A stretch of DNA of 64,000 nt from GCA-002712965 sp913048525 (GTDB taxonomy: Bacteria > Chloroflexota > Dehalococcoidia > Lucifugimonadales > UBA826): the NCBI GenBank assembly GCA_913048525.1, contig CAJWWP010000001.1, forward strand, positions 62,001 to 126,000, written 5' to 3'. A program made the position numbers and the translations under genes. Under the pieces are notes generated by a model. It worked only from the letters and a program-made list of their open reading frames with translations. It had not been told where the DNA came from and made no database searches. Positions 35,505-43,942 of this stretch are shown in pieces. Within the stretch, counting starts at the first letter, position 1, and every line of letters starts with the position of its first letter.

Positions 35505-36257
35505 ATGTTGAACAAAGCTAAACAAAAAATGTTGGAAGGGCGACCAGCTGTTGGGGCAGAAGTTAATCTTGGGTCTACCTTGTCAGTTGAAATAATTGCC
35601 CCGTTGGGTTTTGATTTTGTAATTGTAGATAACCAACATGGGAATTGGGCTGACCAAACTAGCATGCTGGCTTTCAGAAACATAGTCCTTGGCGGATCCG
35701 TTCCTATGGCAAGGGTTCGGAAGAACGACTTTGGCCTAATTGGCCGGTTATTGGACAACGGGTCACTGGGAGTTGTTGTTCCCATGGTTAATAATGCAGA
35801 TGAGGCGAAGGAGGCTGTGTATGCAGCAAGGTATCCTCCTCTTGGAGGCAGATCGTCTGGCGCATTTGGAGTTGGTATACATGGTCCGGGATATGACGAA
35901 TGGGCTGGTGAAGAAATATTTTTGGGAGTTCAGATAGAGACGGCGGAGGGAGCTCAAAACGCCAAAGAAATCATGTCCGTAGAGGGTATAGATGGTTGTT
36001 GGATTGGTCCAGGAGATTTATCTCGCTACAGTGGGATGGATTTAACAACGCAAGAAGGGAGGGATTTGCACCATAAAACCATTGAGGAGATAATTGCTGA
36101 CTGCCAAGAGGCTGGAAAGATACCTGGGATTTGGACTGGCGACGCTGACGGTGCAAATCACTGGATTTCTCATGGATGTCTGTTTCTTACAGCTGGTGCC
36201 GACGGTGGGTGGGTTGAGAAAATGGCGAAACAAACACTAGCAGATTTGGACATATAA
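35505..36257 (+). CDS. HpcH/HpaI-family class II aldolase
   Basis: A 250-residue HpaI-type aldolase: DNQHGNW with catalytic His45, MARVRKND with the conserved Arg, VQIETAEGAQN with the metal-ligand Glu, and WIGPGDLS with the metal-ligand Asp. It cleaves 2-keto-4-hydroxy acids into pyruvate and an aldehyde. The AAAGGAG site is close before the ATG. Last gene of the MBL-SDR-aldolase set; convergent with a transporter gene with about 32 bases between stops. Confidence 0.92.
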   Translation: MLNKAKQKMLEGRPAVGAEVNLGSTLSVEIIAPLGFDFVIVDNQHGNWADQTSMLAFRNIVLGGSVPMARVRKNDFGLIGRLLDNGSLGVVVPMVNNADEAKEAVYAARYPPLGGRSSGAFGVGIHGPGYDEWAGEEIFLGVQIETAEGAQNAKEIMSVEGIDGCWIGPGDLSRYSGMDLTTQEGRDLHHKTIEEIIADCQEAGKIPGIWTGDADGANHWISHGCLFLTAGADGGWVEKMAKQTLADLDI

Positions 36258-36289
36258 ATTTCACCGGATTTATCTGACAGGCAGATGGT

Positions 36290-37660
36290 TCAGTGGCTGG
36301 CTGACTTGTGGGAAGGATGAATAGGCTTTTTGGCGAATAGAAAGGCTACGCTTCCTACGGCGCCCAAAATAGCCATTGATACAAATGCAGTTGTGTAGTC
36401 CTGATGTCGGTCGAAAAGTGTCCCAGCAAACACTGGGCCTATCATGGTCATTATCATCATTATAATGGCGGATATTCCCATGATTTTGCCAAATGACTTT
36501 CTTCCGAAATATTCGCCTCTCATGGCGGTTGTTATGGGGGCTCGTGCTCCAAACCCTGCTCCGTATATTATTGCAAAGAGTAGAGCTGTCCATACGGAAC
36601 TGACAATAACAGCGAGGGCGACTCCAATTGCCTGAAGACATCCAAAACAAAACAGTGCATATCGTTTTGTTACCCTGTCTCCTATAACCCCGCCAAAAAG
36701 TTGGGATAAACCACCTATACCCATAGATATACCCCACACCAAAGCCGCGATTTCGAGTGTTAGACCCTGATTCTTAAAAGCTAATATCAGGTGTACCATC
36801 ATGGTGGAGGTCATCATAGCTGAGGCTCCGTGACCAATTGATATGTACCAGAATGCTTTTTCTCTGATTGCTTCAGTAATTGTGAAATCCTGATTGTTAG
36901 TCACAATATTGGCTGATTCAGCGGCTATGTTTTCCTTGTTTTTTATACCGTCTGGAACTTCTCCTATCTCTTCAGGAGTGTTTCTAATGGTTTTCCAAAT
37001 TAGTATTGGCACGAACAGGAATATTAGAGAAATCAATACGGCTGTGAGGCGCCACCCGAGTATTTCGGGAAGCATCAATAATGCTAATAGGGGAACAATA
37101 GCGAATGTTCCGACCGAAAATCCCACTCCTCCTATTGACATAGCTAGGCTTCTATTTCTATCGAACCAGTTGTTAATGATTACTGTCATTGGTATCCATG
37201 CCCCTAGGGTGGATCCCAGCATTATCACGAGATAGGCAAGATAAAATATTAGCGGGTCATTCCATCTGGAGTCTCCTGGTGTGAAAGGATTTGTTGCACT
37301 TAGTAATAGATACCCTATAACTCCGACAAAAGCTCCGGATATCGCTGTTTTTTTCCCCCCGAACCTGTCGATCAAGTAGCCCACAATTGGCGCGGCGATG
37401 CTTCCTTCTAGTTGTCCCAATGAAAATGCCCAGGATAATTGCCCTCTTGCCCATCCAAAATCACGTTCTAAAGAGTCAATCCAAAGCCCTGTTGCTCCAA
37501 ATGTTGGGCCTGAGAGGATTGCATTTACAGCTAGAGCGGTAACTGCTATCCACCAACCGTAAAATATTTTGTTTGGGTGAGGTTTAGGAAACAAAGACGT
37601 CCGGCTTTCTTTAGAAAAAGAAGTTTGAGTAGATCTCGTGCGAGCCTGCCACTTCGTCAA
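36290..37660 (-). CDS. Major facilitator superfamily transporter (OFA/monocarboxylate-like)
   Basis: A 456-residue membrane protein with about twelve hydrophobic helices in two halves joined by a charged loop. The N-terminal YGWWIAV and RFGGKK loop, and RLDRH-like ends are typical of the monocarboxylate/oxalate-formate group of MFS proteins. It likely moves an organic acid or its hydrolysis product across the membrane. The start is a TTG (rather than ATG), with AGAGAG upstream. It follows an LLM gene and an alpha/beta hydrolase on the same strand, suggesting uptake of their substrate. Confidence 0.9.
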   Translation of the reverse strand: MTKWQARTRSTQTSFSKESRTSLFPKPHPNKIFYGWWIAVTALAVNAILSGPTFGATGLWIDSLERDFGWARGQLSWAFSLGQLEGSIAAPIVGYLIDRFGGKKTAISGAFVGVIGYLLLSATNPFTPGDSRWNDPLIFYLAYLVIMLGSTLGAWIPMTVIINNWFDRNRSLAMSIGGVGFSVGTFAIVPLLALLMLPEILGWRLTAVLISLIFLFVPILIWKTIRNTPEEIGEVPDGIKNKENIAAESANIVTNNQDFTITEAIREKAFWYISIGHGASAMMTSTMMVHLILAFKNQGLTLEIAALVWGISMGIGGLSQLFGGVIGDRVTKRYALFCFGCLQAIGVALAVIVSSVWTALLFAIIYGAGFGARAPITTAMRGEYFGRKSFGKIMGISAIIMMIMTMIGPVFAGTLFDRHQDYTTAFVSMAILGAVGSVAFLFAKKPIHPSHKSASH

Positions 37661-37707
37661 CTCTCTAATCTAGGAAGTTTCAAACCTAAGGTTAAAGAAT
37701 TGACGAA

Positions 37708-37721
37708 ACTTCACTTGAAGT
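37708..37721. promoter_or_regulatory. Short inverted repeat between LLM and MFS genes
   Basis: A 14-base inverted repeat (ACTTCA-CT-TGAAGT) lies between the LLM stop and the MFS start on the minus strand. It could bind a dimeric regulator or form a weak hairpin. Nothing else of note in this 68-base gap. Confidence 0.25.
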
Positions 37722-37728
37722 ATTGCTA

Positions 37729-38991
37729 TTAGTCTCCCGTTGGTACCGCAGCTTCTTCTGAAATTTCTCCAATGGGTTCCCCGGTCTTTGGACTAACCTC
37801 GAATGGACTGCGTAACTCTAGTTCATCCGCGATTTCTCGTACAGCTGGAATTACTTCTTCTCCCATCAGGCGAAGGCTTCTCATCTGATCATCGTGAGTC
37901 ATGGCGCCGTCACCATCCCAGAAAAATACTGATCCTGGCCTTAGGTACTCCAACACGTGTCTTATTTTTGGAATTACTGTTTTGGGAGTTCCCGAAATAA
38001 TCGTGTAGTCTTCGACCTGCTCTTCAAAAGATCTAGAAAGTTGTCCGCCTCTGTTCGCTGTTGCAACATTGGCGGTTGGGAGTACTCTTCTCCGCGATGT
38101 TAATCCTGGAAGTTTCAACAAGGCAGGATTTGCAGTTCCTTCATTTCCAGCCAGAAATGGATTGCTTGGTCCTTGTACAAATTTCCTTGCGACTTCCTCT
38201 GCTAATTCCTCAGTTTCATCGACGTGAACCTTCCACAAATAGCCGAAGTTTTGGGACCCAGCCTCATATCCCTCTTCTTTGGCAGTGTCGTGGTACACCT
38301 GAAATGATTGGCGTGTTGGTTCTAATTGGGTGGCCAACATTATGTAAGGTATACGTTGCTTTGCAGCCCAGACGATTGAGTCTCTGCTGACAACTCCTGG
38401 AAGCATAATTTGAGGGTGTGGCTTTTGGTAAGGGCGCATCCATGGATTTACGTACCTGTATTGGTAGTGTTTTCCTTCCCATCTAAATGGACCTGGTTCA
38501 GTCCAAGCTTTAATTATAAAATCGTGAGCTTCTTGGAATCTCTCCCAGTTATAAGCCGGAGGGGCGTTGTGAGAGACGCTCTCTCGACCAGTTCCTCGCA
38601 CCCAACCAGAAACTAGACGTCCTTTAGATATCATATCGATCATCGCTAGCTGTTCGACGAGCCATAAAGGATCGTCCCATATCGGGAGAATGTTTCCAAG
38701 CAACACTATTTTGGCCTTTTTCGTTATACGGGCCAAAATAGAAGCTTCTACATTCATAGCTCCACCCATGCAGAATGGTGTGCTGTGATGCTCGTTAAGC
38801 ATAAGTCCATCGAAGCCCATTTCTTCCGCATATACCTTTTCGTCCAAGTATCTGTTGTAGAGGGCAGATCCCAAAATTGGATCGTATATTTCGTTGCTTA
38901 CGCTTAAGTCTTTTATCGGCAATCCCGTGGCACCAAAGTATCCCGAGTCAGGATCCTGGTAAGGTCTTTCAGTGAAGTGTCCGATGAACAT
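37729..38991 (-). CDS. Luciferase-like (LLM) flavin-dependent monooxygenase, long form
   Basis: A 420-residue LLM protein, the longest of six here. Features are GHFTERPYQDPDSGYFG, LMLNEHHSTPFCMGG, IVLLGNILPIWDDPLWL, MISKGRLVSGWVRGTGRES and a late PGSVFFWDGDGAMTHDDQM. Reduced flavin and oxygen are the expected cofactors. GAGGAGG precedes the ATG, a strong ribosome site. It lies 39 bases after the alpha/beta hydrolase gene and before an MFS gene, all minus strand. Confidence 0.9.
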   Translation of the reverse strand: MFIGHFTERPYQDPDSGYFGATGLPIKDLSVSNEIYDPILGSALYNRYLDEKVYAEEMGFDGLMLNEHHSTPFCMGGAMNVEASILARITKKAKIVLLGNILPIWDDPLWLVEQLAMIDMISKGRLVSGWVRGTGRESVSHNAPPAYNWERFQEAHDFIIKAWTEPGPFRWEGKHYQYRYVNPWMRPYQKPHPQIMLPGVVSRDSIVWAAKQRIPYIMLATQLEPTRQSFQVYHDTAKEEGYEAGSQNFGYLWKVHVDETEELAEEVARKFVQGPSNPFLAGNEGTANPALLKLPGLTSRRRVLPTANVATANRGGQLSRSFEEQVEDYTIISGTPKTVIPKIRHVLEYLRPGSVFFWDGDGAMTHDDQMRSLRLMGEEVIPAVREIADELELRSPFEVSPKTGEPIGEISEEAAVPTGD

Positions 38992-39030
38992 TTATTGCCT
39001 CCTCATCACTAAATACGAAGTGAACGAGCA

Positions 39031-39834
39031 TTATTTTGAATCTAGGAACGTTGTTATTATTTTGACAAATTCGCCTGGTTTTTCAATCTCAGGTCTATGA
39101 CCGACATTTTCCATCACCTGCATTGTGGAACCGGGTATAGACTCTTGATATATTCGGCCGGCATCGATGGGAACTATTTTGTCGTTTCCCCCCCAAACAA
39201 TCAGAGTATTTAAATTCTTTAGCCTGTGTAGCAGATGCTTCAGACCTAGACTGTACATATAGGGTTTCCATCCTAGTTTGCACGATTGCTCTCTAGCTAT
39301 TTCCCAAAGTTCGAGCATTTCAGGACTGGGTTCCTCAGGGCATATGAGATCGAATTCAGCACAGGAACTGGAATCGTGTATGGCTTCTCTCAGGTAGTCG
39401 GGAGCCAGGTTAAGAAATATGTCATATATTTCTCCCTCTTCAGGTTTGACTCCTGTGGGAGCAACAAGGGCTAGCTTACGAAACTTGGAAGGATCCATAA
39501 CAGCCATCTCAGCAGCTAGCCATCCCCCAAAAGAAAATCCTACAAGGTCTATCTCGTCTAAGCCCATATCATCAAGTGCTTCTAGATACCATCCTGCAAG
39601 ATCCCGAACCTGCATCATCCAATCAATCCCCTTAGATTCGTCATAGCCTGGATGGCTAGGGGCGTAAACTTTTCGGGATGTCGACAAGGTTTCGTGATAG
39701 CTCATCCAACCTGGGAACCCTAGTTCTCCGTGTAGGATCAGTAATGGACTACCTTCACCGGCAGTACGCATCTGAATTGTTGCCCCTGCCACTTCCAACC
39801 TGGATTCTTTAAAAGACGCTTCGCTAACGGCCAA
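39031..39834 (-). CDS. Alpha/beta-fold hydrolase
   Basis: A 267-residue alpha/beta hydrolase: oxyanion-loop LILHGELGF, nucleophile Ser101 in GFSFGG, Asp218 in WGGNDKIVP and His246 in VGHRPE. It hydrolyses an ester, lactone or C-C bond, and together with the following LLM gene it could process the ester product of a Baeyer-Villiger-type oxidation (inference). The start is a TTG with GAGGGA upstream. First gene of the hydrolase-LLM-MFS set and divergent from a CoA-transferase. Confidence 0.9.
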   Translation of the reverse strand: MAVSEASFKESRLEVAGATIQMRTAGEGSPLLILHGELGFPGWMSYHETLSTSRKVYAPSHPGYDESKGIDWMMQVRDLAGWYLEALDDMGLDEIDLVGFSFGGWLAAEMAVMDPSKFRKLALVAPTGVKPEEGEIYDIFLNLAPDYLREAIHDSSSCAEFDLICPEEPSPEMLELWEIAREQSCKLGWKPYMYSLGLKHLLHRLKNLNTLIVWGGNDKIVPIDAGRIYQESIPGSTMQVMENVGHRPEIEKPGEFVKIITTFLDSK

Positions 39835-40013
39835 TGTTCCCTCACTCTTTCGGATACCAAATGTTTTCGCAATCCTAGTGGTCTCTACGATCTATTTCAA
39901 CTCATTCTTCACAGAAATTCACTCTAATAGATGCCAAATAGGTCCACAAGATGATATAAATCGCTTTATAACACTTTATGGAAGCTGCACGTTAACACGA
40001 TTGGAGGTGAATT

Positions 40014-41267
40014 TTGCAAGGAACCAGGTCCATTTCACAACCAGACGGCCCTCTTAAGGGAGTTAAAGTATTAGATTGGACGATTTGGCAATTTGGACCA
40101 GTTAGCACTTCAATGATGGGGGATATGGGTGCAGATGTCATAAAAATTGAGTCTCTCGACGGAGATCCGGGAAGAGGTCTGGCGAGGGCATCAAACCTGA
40201 AAATGGATCTTGGTGAAGGTAGGGTGGCGTACTTTGAGGCCTTGAATAGGAATAAGCGAAGTTTAGCTGTGAACCTAAAAACTGAGGAAGGGTTAGAAGT
40301 TGTCCATGAGCTAGTAAAAGATGCAGATGTCTTTGTTCAGAATTTTCGTAGTGGAGTTGCAGAGAGGCTTGGAGTTGGCTATGACACGTTGTCGAAGATA
40401 AACCCGAAGTTAATTTACGGTTCGGCCAACGGTTATGGCCCAAATGGACCTGACGCTGTCCAGCCTTCGTTCGATGGGTGTGGACAGGCCAGATCAGGAT
40501 TGATGATGTCTGCAACGGAAGACTATCAAGAATATCCTACAAGGATCACTCAGGGGGTTTCTGATCAAATCGGTGGAATAATGCTTTGCCAGGGGATTTT
40601 GGCAGCACTTGTATCAAGGGGTATACGAGGCGTGGGACAAAAAGTCGAAACATCTCATTTGAGTGCCAATATGTGGCTCCAGGGTTTAGGAATTTCAATG
40701 AGTCTACTGCAGGGCGGTGTGAATTTCGCCTCATATAGTAGGGAAAGTCCAACAAATCCGTTATCAAATACCTACAATGGTAGTGATGGCAAATCAATAG
40801 TGATGATGCATCTCCAACCTGATAGGTATTGGGCCCCTCTTATGAAAGAGATGGGACTTGAACAGTTTATTGAAGACGAAAGGTTTGTCGATATGTCGGC
40901 CAGAGCAGAAAATGCTACCGACATAGTTAAAATTCTTGACGAGAGGTTTGCGACAAAGACGGTTGCTGAGTGGGATAAGTTATTTCGAGATTCTGAGACT
41001 GATTTTATCTACGCATTGGTTCAAAGTATTGAAGAACTCTCAGACGATATTCAGGTTCAGTCCAATAATTACATAACGCATTTTGATCATCCCGTTTTGG
41101 GTGATGTTCAGATGTGTAACCATCCAAACATATATAGCGACACCCCGGCGGGCATCTGGAAGGAGGCCCCAGAGGTAGGGCAAGACACAGAGGAAATTCT
41201 TATAGAAAATTTGGGATACGATTGGGATGATATAGGCCGGCTTCAATCTGCCGGCGCAATCCTGTAA
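40014..41267 (+). CDS. CaiB/BaiF (class III) CoA-transferase
   Basis: A 417-residue class III CoA-transferase: LKGVKVLDWTIWQFGPVST, ADVIKIESLDGDPGR, NRNKRSLAVNLKT, VFVQNFRSGVAERLG, and the likely catalytic Asp184 in GVSDQIGGIM. The start is a TTG after GGAGGTGA. It is followed by a thiamine-diphosphate enzyme, as in formyl-CoA transferase/oxalyl-CoA decarboxylase pairs, but the substrate may well be a 2-hydroxy acid. Confidence 0.92.
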   Translation: MQGTRSISQPDGPLKGVKVLDWTIWQFGPVSTSMMGDMGADVIKIESLDGDPGRGLARASNLKMDLGEGRVAYFEALNRNKRSLAVNLKTEEGLEVVHELVKDADVFVQNFRSGVAERLGVGYDTLSKINPKLIYGSANGYGPNGPDAVQPSFDGCGQARSGLMMSATEDYQEYPTRITQGVSDQIGGIMLCQGILAALVSRGIRGVGQKVETSHLSANMWLQGLGISMSLLQGGVNFASYSRESPTNPLSNTYNGSDGKSIVMMHLQPDRYWAPLMKEMGLEQFIEDERFVDMSARAENATDIVKILDERFATKTVAEWDKLFRDSETDFIYALVQSIEELSDDIQVQSNNYITHFDHPVLGDVQMCNHPNIYSDTPAGIWKEAPEVGQDTEEILIENLGYDWDDIGRLQSAGAIL

Positions 41268-41311
41268 AAATATATTGCCTTATTAAAGGCATTCAATAGA
41301 GAGGAGACAGT

Positions 41312-42976
41312 ATGGCAGAAATAGATGGGGGACACCTTTTCGCGAAGGCTCTAAAGAAGGAAGGTGTGGAGTATATATTCACCTTGAACGGAGGTCATAT
41401 ATACAACCTGTATGAAGGTTGTGCAGATGAAGGTATTAAGATAGTTGACTTTCGACATGAGCAGGTAGCAGCTCACGCAGCTGAAGGTTGGGCTAAAGTT
41501 ACTGGCAAACCAGGTGTTGCCATTGTAACCGCTGGGCCTGGGGTAACGGATGCCGTAACTGGTATCGCGAATGCTTACCAAGCACCAAGCCCTATGATTA
41601 TGATTGGAGGCAACGCAGGTATTGCAGACCATCTACGTGGTGGATTACAGGACTTCGATAGTGCGACTTTTCTAAAACCTGTAACCAAATTCTCTGAACA
41701 GGTGAAAAGGGTAGAACGTATACCCGAATATGTCGCGAACGCTTTTAGAGCAGCAACAAGCGGTGTACCTGGCCCAGCTTATCTGGAAATCCCTATCGAT
41801 ATCGTAGGTGGCGTGACTGATGAAGAAAATGTTAGATATCCTGACAGATATAGAACCGAGGCAAGAGCTTTCGGTGACCCAGAATATATACAAAAGGTCG
41901 TCGATATTTTAAAGAATGCTGAGCGCCCCATGATCCTTGCGGGATCAGATGTCTGGTGGTGTGATGCTGCTGAAGAGCTTAGGAGATTTGTTGAAACTAT
42001 AGATTCTCCAGTTTTCCTTAATGCCATGGGTAGAGGAAGTCTTCCTTCAAATCATCCAAATTTAGGGAGTTTGGGAAGGAGATATGGCTTGGTCAAGTCT
42101 GACGCTGTGGTCCTCATTGGAACTCCAATAGATTTCAGATTGAGCTATGGTGAAGACAGATTGTTCCCCCAGAACCCGAAGCTTATAGAAATCATGATGG
42201 ATGGAAACAAAATTGGCCAGAATAGAGATGTTGATGCGGGTGTGGTAGGAGACGTTGGTGCGGTTTTGGGTCAGGTTCTAGATGGATTAGAGGCATCTGG
42301 ATACAAATCCAAGGGAAAGTCTTGGGTCGAAGAAGTTATGACCGAGGACAAGGCATTAAAGGCTGCTGATGAGGAACTACTGAATAGTGACTCTAACCCA
42401 ATACATCCCATGAGACTTTGCAAAGAACTAAGAGATGTACTGGATGAAGATGCCACTGTTATAGGTGATGGAGGTGACATCGTTACTTTCGCTGCCAGAG
42501 TACTTAACATAAATAAACCTGGACACTGGCTTGACCCCGGACAGTTTGGATGTCTTGGAGCTGGTAGTGGGTTTGCTGCTGCTGCTCAGCTAGCCAGACC
42601 CGGGAAACAGGTCTGCATAGTCTATGGAGATGGTGGATTTGGACTGACCGGATTTGATGTTGAGTCATATGTGAGATTTGATTTGCCGATTGTTTCCATA
42701 GTTGGTAATAACGGGGCCTGGAACCAGACCACTCAAGGTGTGGTTAAAAGAGGGGGAAGAGCTCTTGGGACCTATCTTTCACAAGACACCGATTATGCCA
42801 AGATAATGGAAGGTATGGGAGGTCACTCAGAGCGGGTGTCTGAGCCAGACCAGATAAAACCGGCTCTTGAGAGAGCCTTTGAGTCTGGTAAACCGGCGTT
42901 GGTGGACGTTGTAATAGACCAAAATGTCTCCTATGGAACTATGGGAGGAAGGTCAAGAGAGCAGCGTCAGTACTAG
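41312..42976 (+). CDS. Thiamine-diphosphate-dependent lyase/decarboxylase (2-hydroxyacyl-CoA lyase or oxalyl-CoA decarboxylase type)
   Basis: A 554-residue three-domain TPP enzyme. The catalytic Glu50 is in DFRHEQVAAHAAEG, the dimer-interface motif TAGPGVTD follows, and the C-terminal TPP site runs from GDGG (439-442) to NN at 466-467, the standard GDG-x(about 25)-NN spacing. Acetolactate synthase, oxalyl-CoA decarboxylase and 2-hydroxyacyl-CoA lyase all share this fold. The adjacent CoA-transferase and MaoC-like dehydratase favour an acyl-CoA substrate, so a 2-hydroxyacyl-CoA lyase or oxalyl-CoA decarboxylase is more likely than acetolactate synthase. No small regulatory subunit is present. 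Confidence 0.88.
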   Translation: MAEIDGGHLFAKALKKEGVEYIFTLNGGHIYNLYEGCADEGIKIVDFRHEQVAAHAAEGWAKVTGKPGVAIVTAGPGVTDAVTGIANAYQAPSPMIMIGGNAGIADHLRGGLQDFDSATFLKPVTKFSEQVKRVERIPEYVANAFRAATSGVPGPAYLEIPIDIVGGVTDEENVRYPDRYRTEARAFGDPEYIQKVVDILKNAERPMILAGSDVWWCDAAEELRRFVETIDSPVFLNAMGRGSLPSNHPNLGSLGRRYGLVKSDAVVLIGTPIDFRLSYGEDRLFPQNPKLIEIMMDGNKIGQNRDVDAGVVGDVGAVLGQVLDGLEASGYKSKGKSWVEEVMTEDKALKAADEELLNSDSNPIHPMRLCKELRDVLDEDATVIGDGGDIVTFAARVLNINKPGHWLDPGQFGCLGAGSGFAAAAQLARPGKQVCIVYGDGGFGLTGFDVESYVRFDLPIVSIVGNNGAWNQTTQGVVKRGGRALGTYLSQDTDYAKIMEGMGGHSERVSEPDQIKPALERAFESGKPALVDVVIDQNVSYGTMGGRSREQRQY

Positions 42977-42988
42977 TAATAAATATTA

Positions 42989-43013
42989 GGGCCCCTGTAC
43001 TTAAAGGGGGCCC
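42989..43013. promoter_or_regulatory. GC-rich hairpin between the lyase and MaoC genes
   Basis: GGGCCCC at 42989-42995 pairs with GGGGCCC ending at 43013, giving a 7-base GC stem with about 11 bases of loop. It is much stronger than other intergenic structure here. No T-run follows, so it is not a classical Rho-independent terminator and may be a processing or stability element in the mRNA. Confidence 0.35.
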
Positions 43014-43039
43014 GTTAACAAAAGATGGGGGTCCGTAAT

Positions 43040-43903
43040 ATGACAAACAGAGAACATCACTCTGAGGAAGCTTTTGTAGGAAAGGAACTGGAACCTCGAG
43101 CGTTTGAGGTATCTACAAATCATGTACAAGATTACTTTGAAGGTCTTAAATTGGACTCCGATTGGTATGAAGATAGCGGGGAAAGTAGTGACAAGTTACT
43201 TCCATCAATGATTCTTGTAGACGCTGAGTCAATGGCTGGAGCCAGTTTCCGTAATAATTTTGGCAACCTATGGATGCGTCAAGAGCTCGACTTTCATGCT
43301 CCTTTAACTTCGCGAACAGAGATGAGAGTTGAATCTCGAGTCCAAGATATATACGAGTGGAGAAACAGGACGATCGTTCTTCAAGAATCCACCATCTATG
43401 GGGAAAATGACACTATTCTCGGTGTGATGCGCCATCATCAGAGTTATTTACTCGACCAGAATTCAGGCAGAGTGGCGCTGAGAAAGCCTTCTGATAAAGA
43501 AGGGGTTCGGAAATTCAATGTCCCAAAAGGTGATCTATTGGATCCAGTCACGAGAGAAATTGATTTAGAGATGTGTGGAACATTCTTTCATGGGAACAAG
43601 CACTATCACACAAATCGAGAGGCATCTCAGGAGCTAGGATTTGAGGAGGTGGTCGTTGGGGGAAAAATGACTATTTCCTACATCGGGGATATGTTGGATC
43701 GAAGCTTTGGCCAGAAATGGTTTGAAGGTGGCAAGCTGGATGTTAAATTCACCAATATTGTTTGGCCAGGTGACAGGGTAACAGCGAGAGGGGTACTTAC
43801 AGATGAAAGATCTGTAAGCGACGATATTGCAGAGGCTCGGGTGTGGATGGAAAAAGACGACGGTACTGTGGTTATAGTTGGCAACGCATATATACCGGAC
43901 TAG
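43040..43903 (+). CDS. MaoC-like double hotdog dehydratase
   Basis: A 287-residue protein with two hotdog domains, as in MaoC-like and FAS1-type hydratases. The second domain has HTNREASQELGFEEVV followed by GGKMTISYI, the usual region of the catalytic His. It should hydrate or dehydrate an enoyl-CoA or 3-hydroxyacyl-CoA. The ATG at 43040 is preceded by GGGGGT; an in-frame ATG at 43025 lacks a ribosome site. It lies between the TPP lyase and the halogenase-like gene. Confidence 0.85.
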   Translation: MTNREHHSEEAFVGKELEPRAFEVSTNHVQDYFEGLKLDSDWYEDSGESSDKLLPSMILVDAESMAGASFRNNFGNLWMRQELDFHAPLTSRTEMRVESRVQDIYEWRNRTIVLQESTIYGENDTILGVMRHHQSYLLDQNSGRVALRKPSDKEGVRKFNVPKGDLLDPVTREIDLEMCGTFFHGNKHYHTNREASQELGFEEVVVGGKMTISYIGDMLDRSFGQKWFEGGKLDVKFTNIVWPGDRVTARGVLTDERSVSDDIAEARVWMEKDDGTVVIVGNAYIPD

Positions 43904-43942
43904 TGGTAACAGCCTGTAGCTTTTTCTTAGTACCGAAACACA

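Noticed and set aside
36270..36737. 155-residue minus-strand ORF within the MFS gene
   Set aside because: Alternative frame on the same strand, inside the MFS coding sequence, with no recognisable domain.
41312..42976. Acetolactate synthase large subunit (ilvB)
   Set aside because: The TPP fold matches, but no ilvN or other branched-chain genes are near, and CoA-transferase and MaoC neighbours favour an acyl-CoA enzyme.
42989..43013. Rho-independent terminator
   Set aside because: The stem is strong but no T-run follows, so the terminator label was not used.
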